This document shows, one piece after another, positions 52,734 to 60,745 of a stretch of DNA of 64,000 nt. The DNA lies in assembly GCF_028649435.1 (NCBI RefSeq), contig NZ_JAQSIN010000007.1. One strand, 5' to 3'. Both the position numbers and the translations under genes were made by a program. Position 1 is the first letter of the stretch, and every line of letters begins with the position of its first letter. The notes beneath the pieces are model-generated. The model was not told the origin of the DNA, did not search any database, and saw only the letters and a program-made list of their open reading frames with translations. The DNA comes from Curvibacter microcysteis (GTDB lineage: Bacteria > Pseudomonadota > Gammaproteobacteria > Burkholderiales > Burkholderiaceae_C).

Positions 52734-54803
52734 TTACAGCTTGAGGTTCAGTGCCACGAAGGCCGTGCGCCCGGCGCCTGGCGAGTACATGGGCTGGGCA
52801 CTGCCGGCTGGCCAGAAGAAGTTGTCGTACCAGACGTAAGCCTGGCTGCGGTTGGCCAGGTTCTTGATCTGGAAGTCCACGCTGACCTGGGGTGACACGG
52901 TGTAGCGGGCGCTGGCGTCAAAGGTCAGCAGGGCGCCGAACTTGCCCTGGGCGTTGAGATCATCAATGAAGTAGTCGCCCTGGGCACGCCCTTGCAAGCC
53001 CAATCGCAGCTTCTCGTGGGCCAGGTACTCCAGGCCCACGGTGCTGATGCGTCGCGGTGTGGCGAACACTTCTTTGCCCGCCAGCGACACGCCCGATGCG
53101 GTGAAGGCGCTGAGCACCTTGGCCTCTTGCAACGAGTGCGACGCCCACAGTTGGAGCTGGGGGCTGACCCGGGCACTGGCTTGGAGGTCCAGCCCCTTGC
53201 GCAGGGTTTGGCCCAGGCCCACGGTGGTGCCGGTGCTGGGCATGTTGGCCACTTCGTTGGTGGCCTCTTGTCGCCACAACGCGACGCGCGCATCGCTTTG
53301 AGGTGTGGGCTTGAATTTGAGCCCGATCTCGCTGCCGGTGTTGAGCGACGGCGCAAACTGGGCCTGGCTGGCGGTCATGAGGTAGGCCGGAGCCCGCGAA
53401 CCGGTCAGGATCTGAAAGCTGCGGCCCCAGTTGGCGTACAGGCTGGTGTGGGCGTCCAGGCTGTAGACCAGGCTGAGCTTGGGTTGCTTGATCCAGCCAT
53501 AGTCCTGCAAACTGCCGCGTGCCCCGGTGTTGCGCACCAGGGTGTCGCCGCTGAAGCGGTCCAGCCGCAGGCCGGGCACCAGCTTGAGTTGGGCTGTGGG
53601 TTGCAGGATGGCCTGCAGGTAAGCGCCAACGTTGTTCAGGCTGTACTGATCGTCGTTCGATGTGGTGGTGGGCTGACTGAAGTTGGTGGGCAGCGCATAG
53701 GCAAAACGGTAGCGTTGGTACAGGTTCTTCTGCCGCTCCACGTTGAGGCCCCCGTCCAGCACCAGTGCGGGGCTGGCGCGCCAGGTCATCGTGCCCAGCC
53801 AGCCGGTTTGGTTCTCGTCCCAGAAGCGCCGCTGGCGCGGCAGGTTGTTCAAGCTGCTGGTCGCGCTGTTGCTGAAGGTGACGCGGCGGTCATCGCTGTA
53901 GTGGTTGAAGTACACCTTCTGGCTGGTCTGCCACTGGGGCGTGATTTGCCAGTCCAGGTGGGCGCTGAGCTGCTTCATGTCGCGAGAATCGCCATCGTTG
54001 GCGTTGTGGGCGCCCGACTGCCGAGGGTCGTTGGCCGCTTGGGTGGCGGTCAGAAAGCCAGGCTCTTGTGCCTGGTTGCTGTACAGCCGCGCCACCACGC
54101 CCGCTTTGACGCTTTGGTCGGCGGAGCTCACAAACCACTTACCACCCAGGGTGTATTTCTCGTAGGCCGAGTGCTGGCGGTAGCCATTCGAGTCCTGTTT
54201 GGCGATGAAGTAGTTCTGCGCCAAGCCACCGCTTTCGCGGCCCAGCGCCCACTGGACCTCGCGGGTGGCGTGGCTGCCATAGCTGAAGCGGCTGTCGTTG
54301 TAGTTACCGCCTTGGCGCGTGGCGAACTGGAGGTTGCCGCCAATGTTGTGCAGGCCGTAGCGGGGATCGTTGGTGCCGCGCACCACCTCGATGTAGTCCA
54401 GCTCCAGCGGAAAAATCATGTCAATGAAGCGCTGGTTGCCGCTGTTGACGTTGCTGGGAATGCCGTCGATGAGCACCTTGATGCCGTTGATATAGCCCTC
54501 GCCATTGAAGGCGCGGAAGGTGGGCTTGCCCGATTCGGCACCCATGCGCGTCTCGGTCAACTGGATGCCGGGCATCTTGCCCAGCAGTTCCCAGCTGTTG
54601 TTGACGTTCTGGTCTTCGATCTTGTCAGCACCCAGCAGGTCCACCGAGGTCAGCAAGCTGCTGGCGGGCAGGGGGCCGTTGCTGTCGGCGGCGACTTTGA
54701 CCTCGCCGAGCGTGATGACGGAATCTCCTGCGGCGGTGGCGTGGCCGTGCAGGCAAGACAGGGTCGAGGCCACCGCAAGGGGCCACAGGTTTTGTTGGAA
54801 CAA
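52734..54803 (-). CDS. TonB-dependent outer-membrane receptor
   Basis: About 690 residues. A signal peptide ends near HATAAG. The TonB box region is VITLGEVKVAA, followed by the plug (LLGKMPGIQLTETRMG, YINGIKVLIDGIP, YIEVVRGTNDPRYGLHNIGG). A 22-strand barrel follows, ending in the aromatic-poor but family-like terminus FVALNLKL. The start is uncertain: TTG 54803 lies seven bases after GGAGAG, while GTG 54806 and TTG 54818 are alternatives. The cargo is unknown. A neighbouring small His/Cys-containing protein hints at a metal such as copper, which is an inference. Confidence 0.88.
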   Translation of the reverse strand: MFQQNLWPLAVASTLSCLHGHATAAGDSVITLGEVKVAADSNGPLPASSLLTSVDLLGADKIEDQNVNNSWELLGKMPGIQLTETRMGAESGKPTFRAFNGEGYINGIKVLIDGIPSNVNSGNQRFIDMIFPLELDYIEVVRGTNDPRYGLHNIGGNLQFATRQGGNYNDSRFSYGSHATREVQWALGRESGGLAQNYFIAKQDSNGYRQHSAYEKYTLGGKWFVSSADQSVKAGVVARLYSNQAQEPGFLTATQAANDPRQSGAHNANDGDSRDMKQLSAHLDWQITPQWQTSQKVYFNHYSDDRRVTFSNSATSSLNNLPRQRRFWDENQTGWLGTMTWRASPALVLDGGLNVERQKNLYQRYRFAYALPTNFSQPTTTSNDDQYSLNNVGAYLQAILQPTAQLKLVPGLRLDRFSGDTLVRNTGARGSLQDYGWIKQPKLSLVYSLDAHTSLYANWGRSFQILTGSRAPAYLMTASQAQFAPSLNTGSEIGLKFKPTPQSDARVALWRQEATNEVANMPSTGTTVGLGQTLRKGLDLQASARVSPQLQLWASHSLQEAKVLSAFTASGVSLAGKEVFATPRRISTVGLEYLAHEKLRLGLQGRAQGDYFIDDLNAQGKFGALLTFDASARYTVSPQVSVDFQIKNLANRSQAYVWYDNFFWPAGSAQPMYSPGAGRTAFVALNLKL

Positions 54804-54936
54804 CACACATCTCTCCAAGGGGCGCGGGGCCCCAAGCTCTAAAGGAAGGCCATGGCAGCGCCCGTCGGACGAGAAAGTGCCAACAGACGCGCAGGCGCCA
54901 ACCCCCGTGCTGGGGGCTGGAAACTGAATCAGGGAG

Positions 54937-55314
54937 TCAGAGCGAGAAAGACGTGGGTGGGGCTCGGGGCGCGGGCCTCAGCCAAGCGGTTTGAAGAGTG
55001 GGGGCCGGGCTTGCCGCGAGAGGGGGAGGCGCGGCGGAAGGGAGGCACAGCGCGGGGAGATTGGGCGCCTGAGGCAGGCTCAGGTGCTGGCTGCAAAGGT
55101 GGGCGCAGACCAGGCAGATCTCGGCTTCGCCCTCGGACGGCGCATGGGCATCGACCTGGGAGCTGCTGCCGGCTTCGGCGCTGTGCGCCACCGCCCCCAG
55201 CAGCACCGGCAAACCGTGGCGGTGCGACAGGTCGTGCGCCAGCGGCAACACTGCCGTGCCCAGAGATGCCAGGCACAGCAGCCAGGCAAATCGAATCATC
55301 CACAAGCGGCGCAT
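54937..55314 (-). CDS. Small exported His/Cys protein (DUF2946-like)
   Basis: A 125-residue protein. It has a hydrophobic N-terminal signal or anchor (RFAWLLCLASLGTAVLPLAH), a His-containing segment, and a CxxC-type motif in EICLVCAHLCSQH. The tail is Pro/Ala-rich. The layout resembles DUF2946 proteins, which are often found beside copper-related TonB receptors. It lies about 120 nt upstream of the receptor gene on the same strand. Assignment to the family is by pattern only. Confidence 0.6.
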   Translation of the reverse strand: MRRLWMIRFAWLLCLASLGTAVLPLAHDLSHRHGLPVLLGAVAHSAEAGSSSQVDAHAPSEGEAEICLVCAHLCSQHLSLPQAPNLPALCLPSAAPPPLAASPAPTLQTAWLRPAPRAPPTSFSL

Positions 55315-55418
55315 TGCAGGAGTTTAACGGCGCTGATGTGGCACTTGGGCCTCGGTAGGGCAGGTTGAGTGCGCCACCGTGCCTCGAGGTCGCCTGGATT
55401 GCAGCCTATTGCCCGGCT

Positions 55419-56006
55419 TCAAGGCTGCTTCAGCACCTTGAATTCCAGCCCCTGACCCAGGGCATTGACCCGGGCCAGCACCATGTCACCCGAGTGCACG
55501 GTCAGCCCGGAAAACGCGCGAATGTTCACATCGTGCGTGACCAGCACCAGCGCCTGCGATCCCTTGCCGCGCAGGCGATCGGCAATCAGGCGCTGCAAAG
55601 CGAGGTTTTGTGGGGTGGCTTGCTCGGGTTGGTCAAAAAACGAGCCCAGCGCGGACTGGGTGCGCGGCTCGCCCAGCCCCAGTCGCTCGGCTGTTTGTTG
55701 GCAGCGGCACCAGGGGCTGGTGTGCACCTCGGCTTGTTGAACACCTTGTTGTTGCAGCCATCGGCCTGTCTCAAGGGCTTGCGCCTTGCCCTCGTCGTTG
55801 AGCAGCCGTTGTGTCTCGCAGCGTCCCAGCACATAGCCGCTGGGGTCGCCATAGCCGGGGGCGTAGGCGTGCCGCATCAGCAGCACATGCTGTGGGCCGG
55901 CCAGGGCTTCGGCCAATTCGGTGGCCTGCGCCGCCGTGCCCAGGCCCAGCAGGACCAGCCAGCTGAAAATGGCCAGCGCGGCGCTCCGAATGGCTTGGAT
56001 GTTCAT
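55419..56006 (-). CDS. Secreted histidine phosphatase family protein
   Basis: A 195-residue protein with a signal peptide (FSWLVLLGLGTAAQA). It has the histidine phosphatase core: LLMRHAYAPG supplies the phospho-accepting His of the RH(G/A) motif, and VLVTHDVNI the second catalytic His. The substrate is unknown. ATG 56006 is the start that yields a proper signal sequence; a longer in-frame extension upstream does not look coding. Confidence 0.85.
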   Translation of the reverse strand: MNIQAIRSAALAIFSWLVLLGLGTAAQATELAEALAGPQHVLLMRHAYAPGYGDPSGYVLGRCETQRLLNDEGKAQALETGRWLQQQGVQQAEVHTSPWCRCQQTAERLGLGEPRTQSALGSFFDQPEQATPQNLALQRLIADRLRGKGSQALVLVTHDVNIRAFSGLTVHSGDMVLARVNALGQGLEFKVLKQP

Positions 56007-56337
56007 CGCATGTCTCGTGTGGGGTGATTGGGGCATTGGCGAGGGCTTGGGTGACCATGGCCAGCCAACATCAGCTGCATGTTGCCCCTGATGCTCGGAG
56101 CGTGATGGGCGCTTGCGCCATGCACCGAGGGGCTGCTGGGGTTTGGGCGCGTGGCTTGACAGCGTCTGCCAAGTGGCTCCAGCCGGGCCTGCGCGACGCT
56201 CTGCTGCCGGCGCAGGCCCATGAAAGCATGTGGAGGATGCGTATGTGACAAAAGTCAACTCGGCGGCCTGGTGATTTTCAGATACTCTAGACGGACGTTG
56301 CAAGTCACAGTGCGAGAGGCACGAATCACCGCGCTCC
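56007..56337. other. Intergenic region between the phosphatase and diguanylate cyclase genes
   Basis: About 330 bp of divergent promoter region. I see no gene, hairpin terminator or recognisable operator in it. Confidence 0.5.
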
Positions 56338-57690
56338 ATGGACAAAATTGCCGATCTGTTGCTTGACGCGATCTGCGTTGTAGACGCTCAAGGGGTGTTT
56401 GAGTACATCAGCCCAGCGGGTGAGCGCATCTTTGGCTACACCCCTGAGGAAATGATCGGTCGTCGCATGACCGATTTCATCGCTCCCTTCGACCTGGAGC
56501 GCACCTTGTCGGCTGCGCAAAAAGTCATGTCGGGCGAGCCCCACCTGCATTTCGAGAACTGCTACGTTCGCAAAGACGGGCAGCTGGTGCACCTGATGTG
56601 GTCGGCGCGCCGGTCTGACGCAGACCAGAAGCGGGTGGCGGTGGCCCGCGATGTCAGCGCGCTGCGGCAGGCCGAGGCCTCACAAGCCGCGCTGTTTGCC
56701 ATCTCCGAGGCGGCCCACGCCAGTGGCGATGTGGGCGAGTTGATTGCCAAGATCCACAGCATTTTGGCCACTTTGATGCCGGTGCCGCACTTTTCCGTCT
56801 TGATCCAAGACCCGCAGCAACATGCCAGCCGGGTGGTCTACCAAGGGCTGGCAGCGAACAGCACACCAGACCAGGCGCACCAAGAGGCCCATGCCGACCA
56901 GGTCTTGTACGAGGCCATGCGAGGCCGCAGCACGGCCTGGCTGCTCACGCCACACACCCTGGGTGAGGCGCCTGCTGCCTGGCAAGCGGTGTACCAACCC
57001 GCTTGGGCTGCGTGGTTGGGCGTGCCTTTGAGCAGCCCCAATGGCCGTGTCGGGGCCTTGATTTTGAAGCGTTATCAGGGGGATCCGCCCTGGTCTGACA
57101 AACACCAAGAACTGCTGCAGTACGTCTCCAACCAGATCGCCATGGCGATTGAGCGCAAGGAGCTGTACGCCCGTTTGCAGCACATGGCCCAGTTTGATGC
57201 GCTGACCGGTCTGCCCAACCGCTACCTGCTGGAAGACCGCCTGCGAGGCGCCTTGACCCGTGCCGAGCGAGCCCAAAGCCGGGTGGCGCTGCTTTTCTTG
57301 GATCTGGACCATTTCAAGCTCGTCAACGACCGTCTGGGGCATGCGGTGGGAGACCGGCTGCTGCAGGAAGTCGGGCAGCGCCTGCGCGCCGCCGTGCGCG
57401 AGTCGGACACGGTGGCCCGCCTGGGGGGCGATGAGTTTGTGGTCTTGCTGGAGTCCCTCCAAGAGGCAGACCACGTGCAGCCGGTGTTGGAAAAAATTCA
57501 GCTCGCCCTGCAAGGGCCTTTTCACCTGGACGGGCATTTGGTGCAGGTCTCGCCCAGCATTGGCTTGGCCCATTTCCCCAATGATGGCCGTTCGGGTGAG
57601 CAGTTGCTGCGCCACGCGGATGACGCGATGTACCAGGCCAAGCGGGTGGCCCATGCGGCCCATGCGACGGGCCCTGCCGCCCGATCTTGA
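56338..57690 (+). CDS. Diguanylate cyclase with PAS and GAF sensor domains
   Basis: A 450-residue cytoplasmic protein without membrane helices. A PAS domain covers about 5-110 (VDAQGVFEYISPAGERIFGY), a GAF domain about 125-275, and the GGDEF domain about 280-445. The active motif GGDEF is intact at 363-367. An inhibitory I-site RESD (RxxD, 354-357) lies the canonical five residues before it, so product feedback is expected. It makes c-di-GMP from GTP in response to an unknown internal signal. Confidence 0.93.
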   Translation: MDKIADLLLDAICVVDAQGVFEYISPAGERIFGYTPEEMIGRRMTDFIAPFDLERTLSAAQKVMSGEPHLHFENCYVRKDGQLVHLMWSARRSDADQKRVAVARDVSALRQAEASQAALFAISEAAHASGDVGELIAKIHSILATLMPVPHFSVLIQDPQQHASRVVYQGLAANSTPDQAHQEAHADQVLYEAMRGRSTAWLLTPHTLGEAPAAWQAVYQPAWAAWLGVPLSSPNGRVGALILKRYQGDPPWSDKHQELLQYVSNQIAMAIERKELYARLQHMAQFDALTGLPNRYLLEDRLRGALTRAERAQSRVALLFLDLDHFKLVNDRLGHAVGDRLLQEVGQRLRAAVRESDTVARLGGDEFVVLLESLQEADHVQPVLEKIQLALQGPFHLDGHLVQVSPSIGLAHFPNDGRSGEQLLRHADDAMYQAKRVAHAAHATGPAARS

Positions 57691-57704
57691 GCGGCCTGAC
57701 AAAG

Positions 57705-57740
57705 AAAAAAGCCGGACGGCTGTGAACCGTTCCGGCTTTA
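57705..57740. terminator. Bidirectional terminator between the cyclase gene and tRNA-Leu
   Basis: AAAAAAGCCGGACGG-CTGTGAA-CCGTTCCGGCTTT is a stem with one bulge, with A and T runs on the two sides. It serves both convergent genes. Confidence 0.82.
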
Positions 57741-57744
57741 TCTG

Positions 57745-57829
57745 TGGTGCCCGGGGCCGGAATCGAACCGGCACGCCTCGCGGCGGGGGATTTTGAGTCC
57801 CCTGCGTCTACCAATTTCACCACCCGGGC
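57745..57829 (-). tRNA. tRNA-Leu (CAA)
   Basis: An 85-nt class II tRNA with encoded CCA. The acceptor is GCCCGGG / CCCGGGC. The anticodon loop CTCAAAA between GGGGA and TCCCC gives CAA. The long variable arm is GCCGCGAGGC and the T-arm CCGGTTCGAATCCGG. Confidence 0.96.
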
Positions 57830-57868
57830 AAAAAAACGCTAGACCGAAATTATGGCACAGTGTTGGGC

Positions 57869-58771
57869 ATGAAATACCCAACTATTGAAGATGCCGTCGG
57901 AAAAACACCTTTGATTGCGCTTCAGCGTCTCGGTGTAGCCGACAACCAGCGTCGGGGCAACGTGGTTTTGGCCAAGCTGGAGGGCAACAACCCGGCGGGC
58001 TCGGTCAAGGACCGACCCGCGCTGTCCATGATCCGCCGTGCTGAAGAGCGCGGCGACATCCAGCCTGGCGATACCTTGATCGAAGCCACCTCGGGCAACA
58101 CGGGCATCGCGTTGGCCATGGCCGCGGCGATTCGCGGCTACCGCATGGTGCTGATCATGCCGGAGGACTTGTCCATCGAGCGCGCCCAGACCATGAAGGC
58201 TTTTGGCGCCGAGCTGCTGCTCACCCCCAAGAGTGGCGGCATGGAATACGCCCGCGATCTGGCCGAGCAAATGCAAAAAGACGGCAAGGGCCGGGTGCTG
58301 GACCAGTTTGGCAACGCCGACAACCCCCGCATCCACTACGAGACGACCGGCCCGGAGCTGTGGGAGCAGACCGGCGGCCGCATCACCCACTTTGTGAGCG
58401 CCATGGGCACCACGGGCACCATCACGGGGGTGGCGCGCTACCTCAAAGAGAAGAATTCGGCGGTGCGCATCATCGGGGCCCAGCCCAGCGAGGGCTCGCG
58501 CATCCCGGGTATCCGCAAGTGGCCAGAGGCCTACCTGCCCAGCATTTACGACGCCAGCCTGGTGGACCAGCTGGTCTATGTGTCCCAAGACGACGCGGAA
58601 GAAACCTGCCGCCGCATGGCGCGCGAAGAGGGTATTTTTGCGGGCATCTCCGCGGCGGGGGCTTGCTGGGTCGCGCAGGAGATTGCGCGCACCTGCGAAA
58701 ACGCGACCATTGCCTTCGTGGTGTGCGACCGGGGTGACCGCTACCTGTCCACAGGCGTCTTCCCGGCCTGA
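57869..58771 (+). CDS. cysM: Cysteine synthase B
   Basis: PLP enzyme that makes cysteine from O-acetylserine and sulfide or thiosulfate. It is 300 residues from ATG 57869. The PLP lysine is Lys47 in AGSVKDRPA. The substrate loop EATSGNTGIALA and the phosphate-binding GTTGTITG are present. The shorter length and Arg-rich ERAQTMKAFGAE segment fit CysM rather than CysK. Confidence 0.93.
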   Translation: MKYPTIEDAVGKTPLIALQRLGVADNQRRGNVVLAKLEGNNPAGSVKDRPALSMIRRAEERGDIQPGDTLIEATSGNTGIALAMAAAIRGYRMVLIMPEDLSIERAQTMKAFGAELLLTPKSGGMEYARDLAEQMQKDGKGRVLDQFGNADNPRIHYETTGPELWEQTGGRITHFVSAMGTTGTITGVARYLKEKNSAVRIIGAQPSEGSRIPGIRKWPEAYLPSIYDASLVDQLVYVSQDDAEETCRRMAREEGIFAGISAAGACWVAQEIARTCENATIAFVVCDRGDRYLSTGVFPA

Positions 58772-58869
58772 GGCTGGGCTCGCCAGCCTGTGGCCCGGCG
58801 GGCGAGCCGTCGCCCGCCCAGCCCTGTCTCGATGTTGACTGTCCAACCCTTGGCTCTAGGAGTGCCGGC

Positions 58870-59403
58870 ATGAGTGGCCATTACCGTTTTTGTCCGCAGT
58901 GCGCCAGTGCGCTGACGGAGACCCTCCAGATGGAAGATGGCGGCGAAAAGGCCCGCCTGCGTTGTCCCGCCTGTCAGTGGACGCACTGGAACAACCCCAC
59001 CCCGGTGCTGGCGGCCATCGTCGAGTACCGAGGCCAGGTGCTGCTGGCGCGTAACGCGGCCTGGTCGGGGCGCATGTTTGCCCTGATCACGGGCTTCATG
59101 GAGGCCGGTGAATCGCCCGAGGAAGGCATTGCGCGCGAGATCAAGGAAGAGACCCAGCTCGACACCTTGTCGCTGAACCTGGTGGGGGTGCATGCGTTTC
59201 AGCGCATGAACCAGGTGCTGATCACCTACCACGCGGTGGCTGATGGCGAGATTCGCCTCTCGCCCGAGCTGGTCGAGTACAAATTGATGGACCCGCAAGA
59301 CGTCATGTGCTGGCCTGCAGGCACCGGCCTGGCCTTGGCGCAGTGGCTGCGCGGGCGGGGCATTGAGCCTCGTTTCATGGACTTTCCCCGGCGCGAGGAC
59401 TGA
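58870..59403 (+). CDS. NUDIX hydrolase with N-terminal zinc ribbon
   Basis: A 177-residue protein. Two CxxC pairs (FCPQCAS and CPACQW) form a zinc ribbon. The NUDIX box follows (GFMEAGESPEEGIAREIKEE), with the REIKEE catalytic helix intact. This layout recalls the C-terminal half of NudC-type NAD/RNA-decapping enzymes, but the length is shorter. AGGAG precedes the ATG. The nucleotide substrate is unknown. Confidence 0.9.
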   Translation: MSGHYRFCPQCASALTETLQMEDGGEKARLRCPACQWTHWNNPTPVLAAIVEYRGQVLLARNAAWSGRMFALITGFMEAGESPEEGIAREIKEETQLDTLSLNLVGVHAFQRMNQVLITYHAVADGEIRLSPELVEYKLMDPQDVMCWPAGTGLALAQWLRGRGIEPRFMDFPRRED

Positions 59404-59472
59404 GTTGCGGCAGCGGGGCGATCGCGCGGCGGGCGTCCTGCGTAGAATCGCACACGAGTTGAGGAAACCCAG

Positions 59473-59700
59473 ATGGACATCCAAAAAGAAATCGACACCC
59501 GCGGGCTGAATTGCCCGCTGCCCATCCTCAAGGCCAAGAAGGCTTTGACGGACATGATGAGCGGCCAGTTGCTGCGCGTCGTGGCCACCGACCCGGGTTC
59601 TTTGCGTGACTTTCAGGCCTTTGCCAAGCAGACCGGCAACGAGTTGGTGGAGCAAGAAACCCTGGGCACCGATTACATCCACATCCTGCGCCGCCGTTGA
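59473..59700 (+). CDS. tusA: TusA family sulfur carrier
   Basis: A 75-residue sulfurtransferase fold. The active Cys14 is in the family motif RGLNCPLPILKAKKAL. TusA-like proteins relay persulfide sulfur for tRNA thiolation or molybdenum cofactor synthesis. GAGGAA lies upstream of the ATG. It is co-directional with the NUDIX gene. Confidence 0.93.
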   Translation: MDIQKEIDTRGLNCPLPILKAKKALTDMMSGQLLRVVATDPGSLRDFQAFAKQTGNELVEQETLGTDYIHILRRR

Positions 59701-59782
59701 GCGCCAGGCCGATGGGGCGGCTGCTTCAACCGAGGGGTTGATCCGCGTTCCGCCCCTGGCTGAGCACCGCTGGCCACCATGC

Positions 59783-59811
59783 AAAAAGCCGTCCCTGGGA
59801 CGGCTTTTTGT
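59783..59811. terminator. Bidirectional terminator between tusA and galU
   Basis: AAAAAGCCGTCCC-TGGGACGGCTTTTT is a near-perfect stem with A and T tracts on both sides, lying between convergent genes. Confidence 0.88.
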
Positions 59812-59853
59812 TGGGCGCAGCACAGAGGCCGCGCAGGTGCAGGCCTGCGAAAA

Positions 59854-60744
59854 TCAGAGGCTCAGCGTCTTCAGGTAGCTGCGGAAGCCCGCGCCCACCT
59901 CAGGGTGTTGCAGGGCCAGTTCCACCGTGGCTTCTAGGAAGCCTTCCTTGCTGCCGCAGTCGTAGCGCTTGCCTTCGTATTGCCAGGCGTAGACCGGCTC
60001 GCTGGCCATCAGGCGGGCGATGGCGTCGGTGAGCTGGATCTCGCCACCGGCGCCCTTGGGCTGGGTGCGCAGCATCTCGAAGATGGCCGGGGTCAGCACG
60101 TAGCGGCCCGCCACGCCCATGCGCGACGGGGCCACTTCAGGCATGGGCTTTTCAACGATGTGGCTGACCTTGAGCGTGCGCTCGCCGGCCGGCTCGCCCA
60201 CCACGATGCCGTAGCGGCGCACGTGTTCCTTCGGCACTTCCTGCACGGCGAGGATGGACGCGCCGAGCTGGGCAAATTGCTCAGTCATCTGCGCCATGAT
60301 GGCCTTGCCGCCGGCGGGTGCCGCCATCAAGTCGTCGGCCAGCAGCACGGCAAAGGGCTCGTCACCGACCAGGTGGGCGGCGCACAGCACGGCGTGGCCC
60401 AGGCCCAGCGAGCGCGGTTGGCGCACGTAGGAGAAGGACATGCCCGCCGGTTGCAGCGAGCGCACCAGGGCCAGCATTTCGTGCTTTTGAGCGGCTTCGA
60501 GCTCGGCTTCGAGCTCATAGGCGGTGTCGAAGTGGTCTTCGATGGCGCGCTTGGCCCGGCCGGTCACAAAGATCATGTGGTTGATGCCCGCAGCTTGGGC
60601 TTCTTCCACGGCGTACTGGATCAGGGGCTTGTCGACCACCGGCAGCATTTCCTTGGGGCTGGCCTTGGTGGCCGGCAGGAAACGCGTGCCCAGGCCCGCC
60701 ACAGGAAACACCGCCTTGCGCACGGCTTGAATTGTTTGACTCAT
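59854..60744 (-). CDS. galU: UTP-glucose-1-phosphate uridylyltransferase
   Basis: Makes UDP-glucose for envelope polysaccharides. It is 296 residues. The nucleotide-binding loop AGLGTRFLPATKASPKEMLP is near residue 17, with VVDKPLIQYAVEEA, ADDLM and HIVEKP following. The start is one base after the valS stop, so translation is probably coupled to valS. Confidence 0.96.
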   Translation of the reverse strand: MSQTIQAVRKAVFPVAGLGTRFLPATKASPKEMLPVVDKPLIQYAVEEAQAAGINHMIFVTGRAKRAIEDHFDTAYELEAELEAAQKHEMLALVRSLQPAGMSFSYVRQPRSLGLGHAVLCAAHLVGDEPFAVLLADDLMAAPAGGKAIMAQMTEQFAQLGASILAVQEVPKEHVRRYGIVVGEPAGERTLKVSHIVEKPMPEVAPSRMGVAGRYVLTPAIFEMLRTQPKGAGGEIQLTDAIARLMASEPVYAWQYEGKRYDCGSKEGFLEATVELALQHPEVGAGFRSYLKTLSL

Positions 60745-60745
60745 C

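Noticed and set aside
52992..54842. 616-codon open frame antisense to the TonB receptor gene
   Set aside because: Composition typical of antisense GC-rich shadows; the receptor on the other strand has a signal peptide, plug and barrel.
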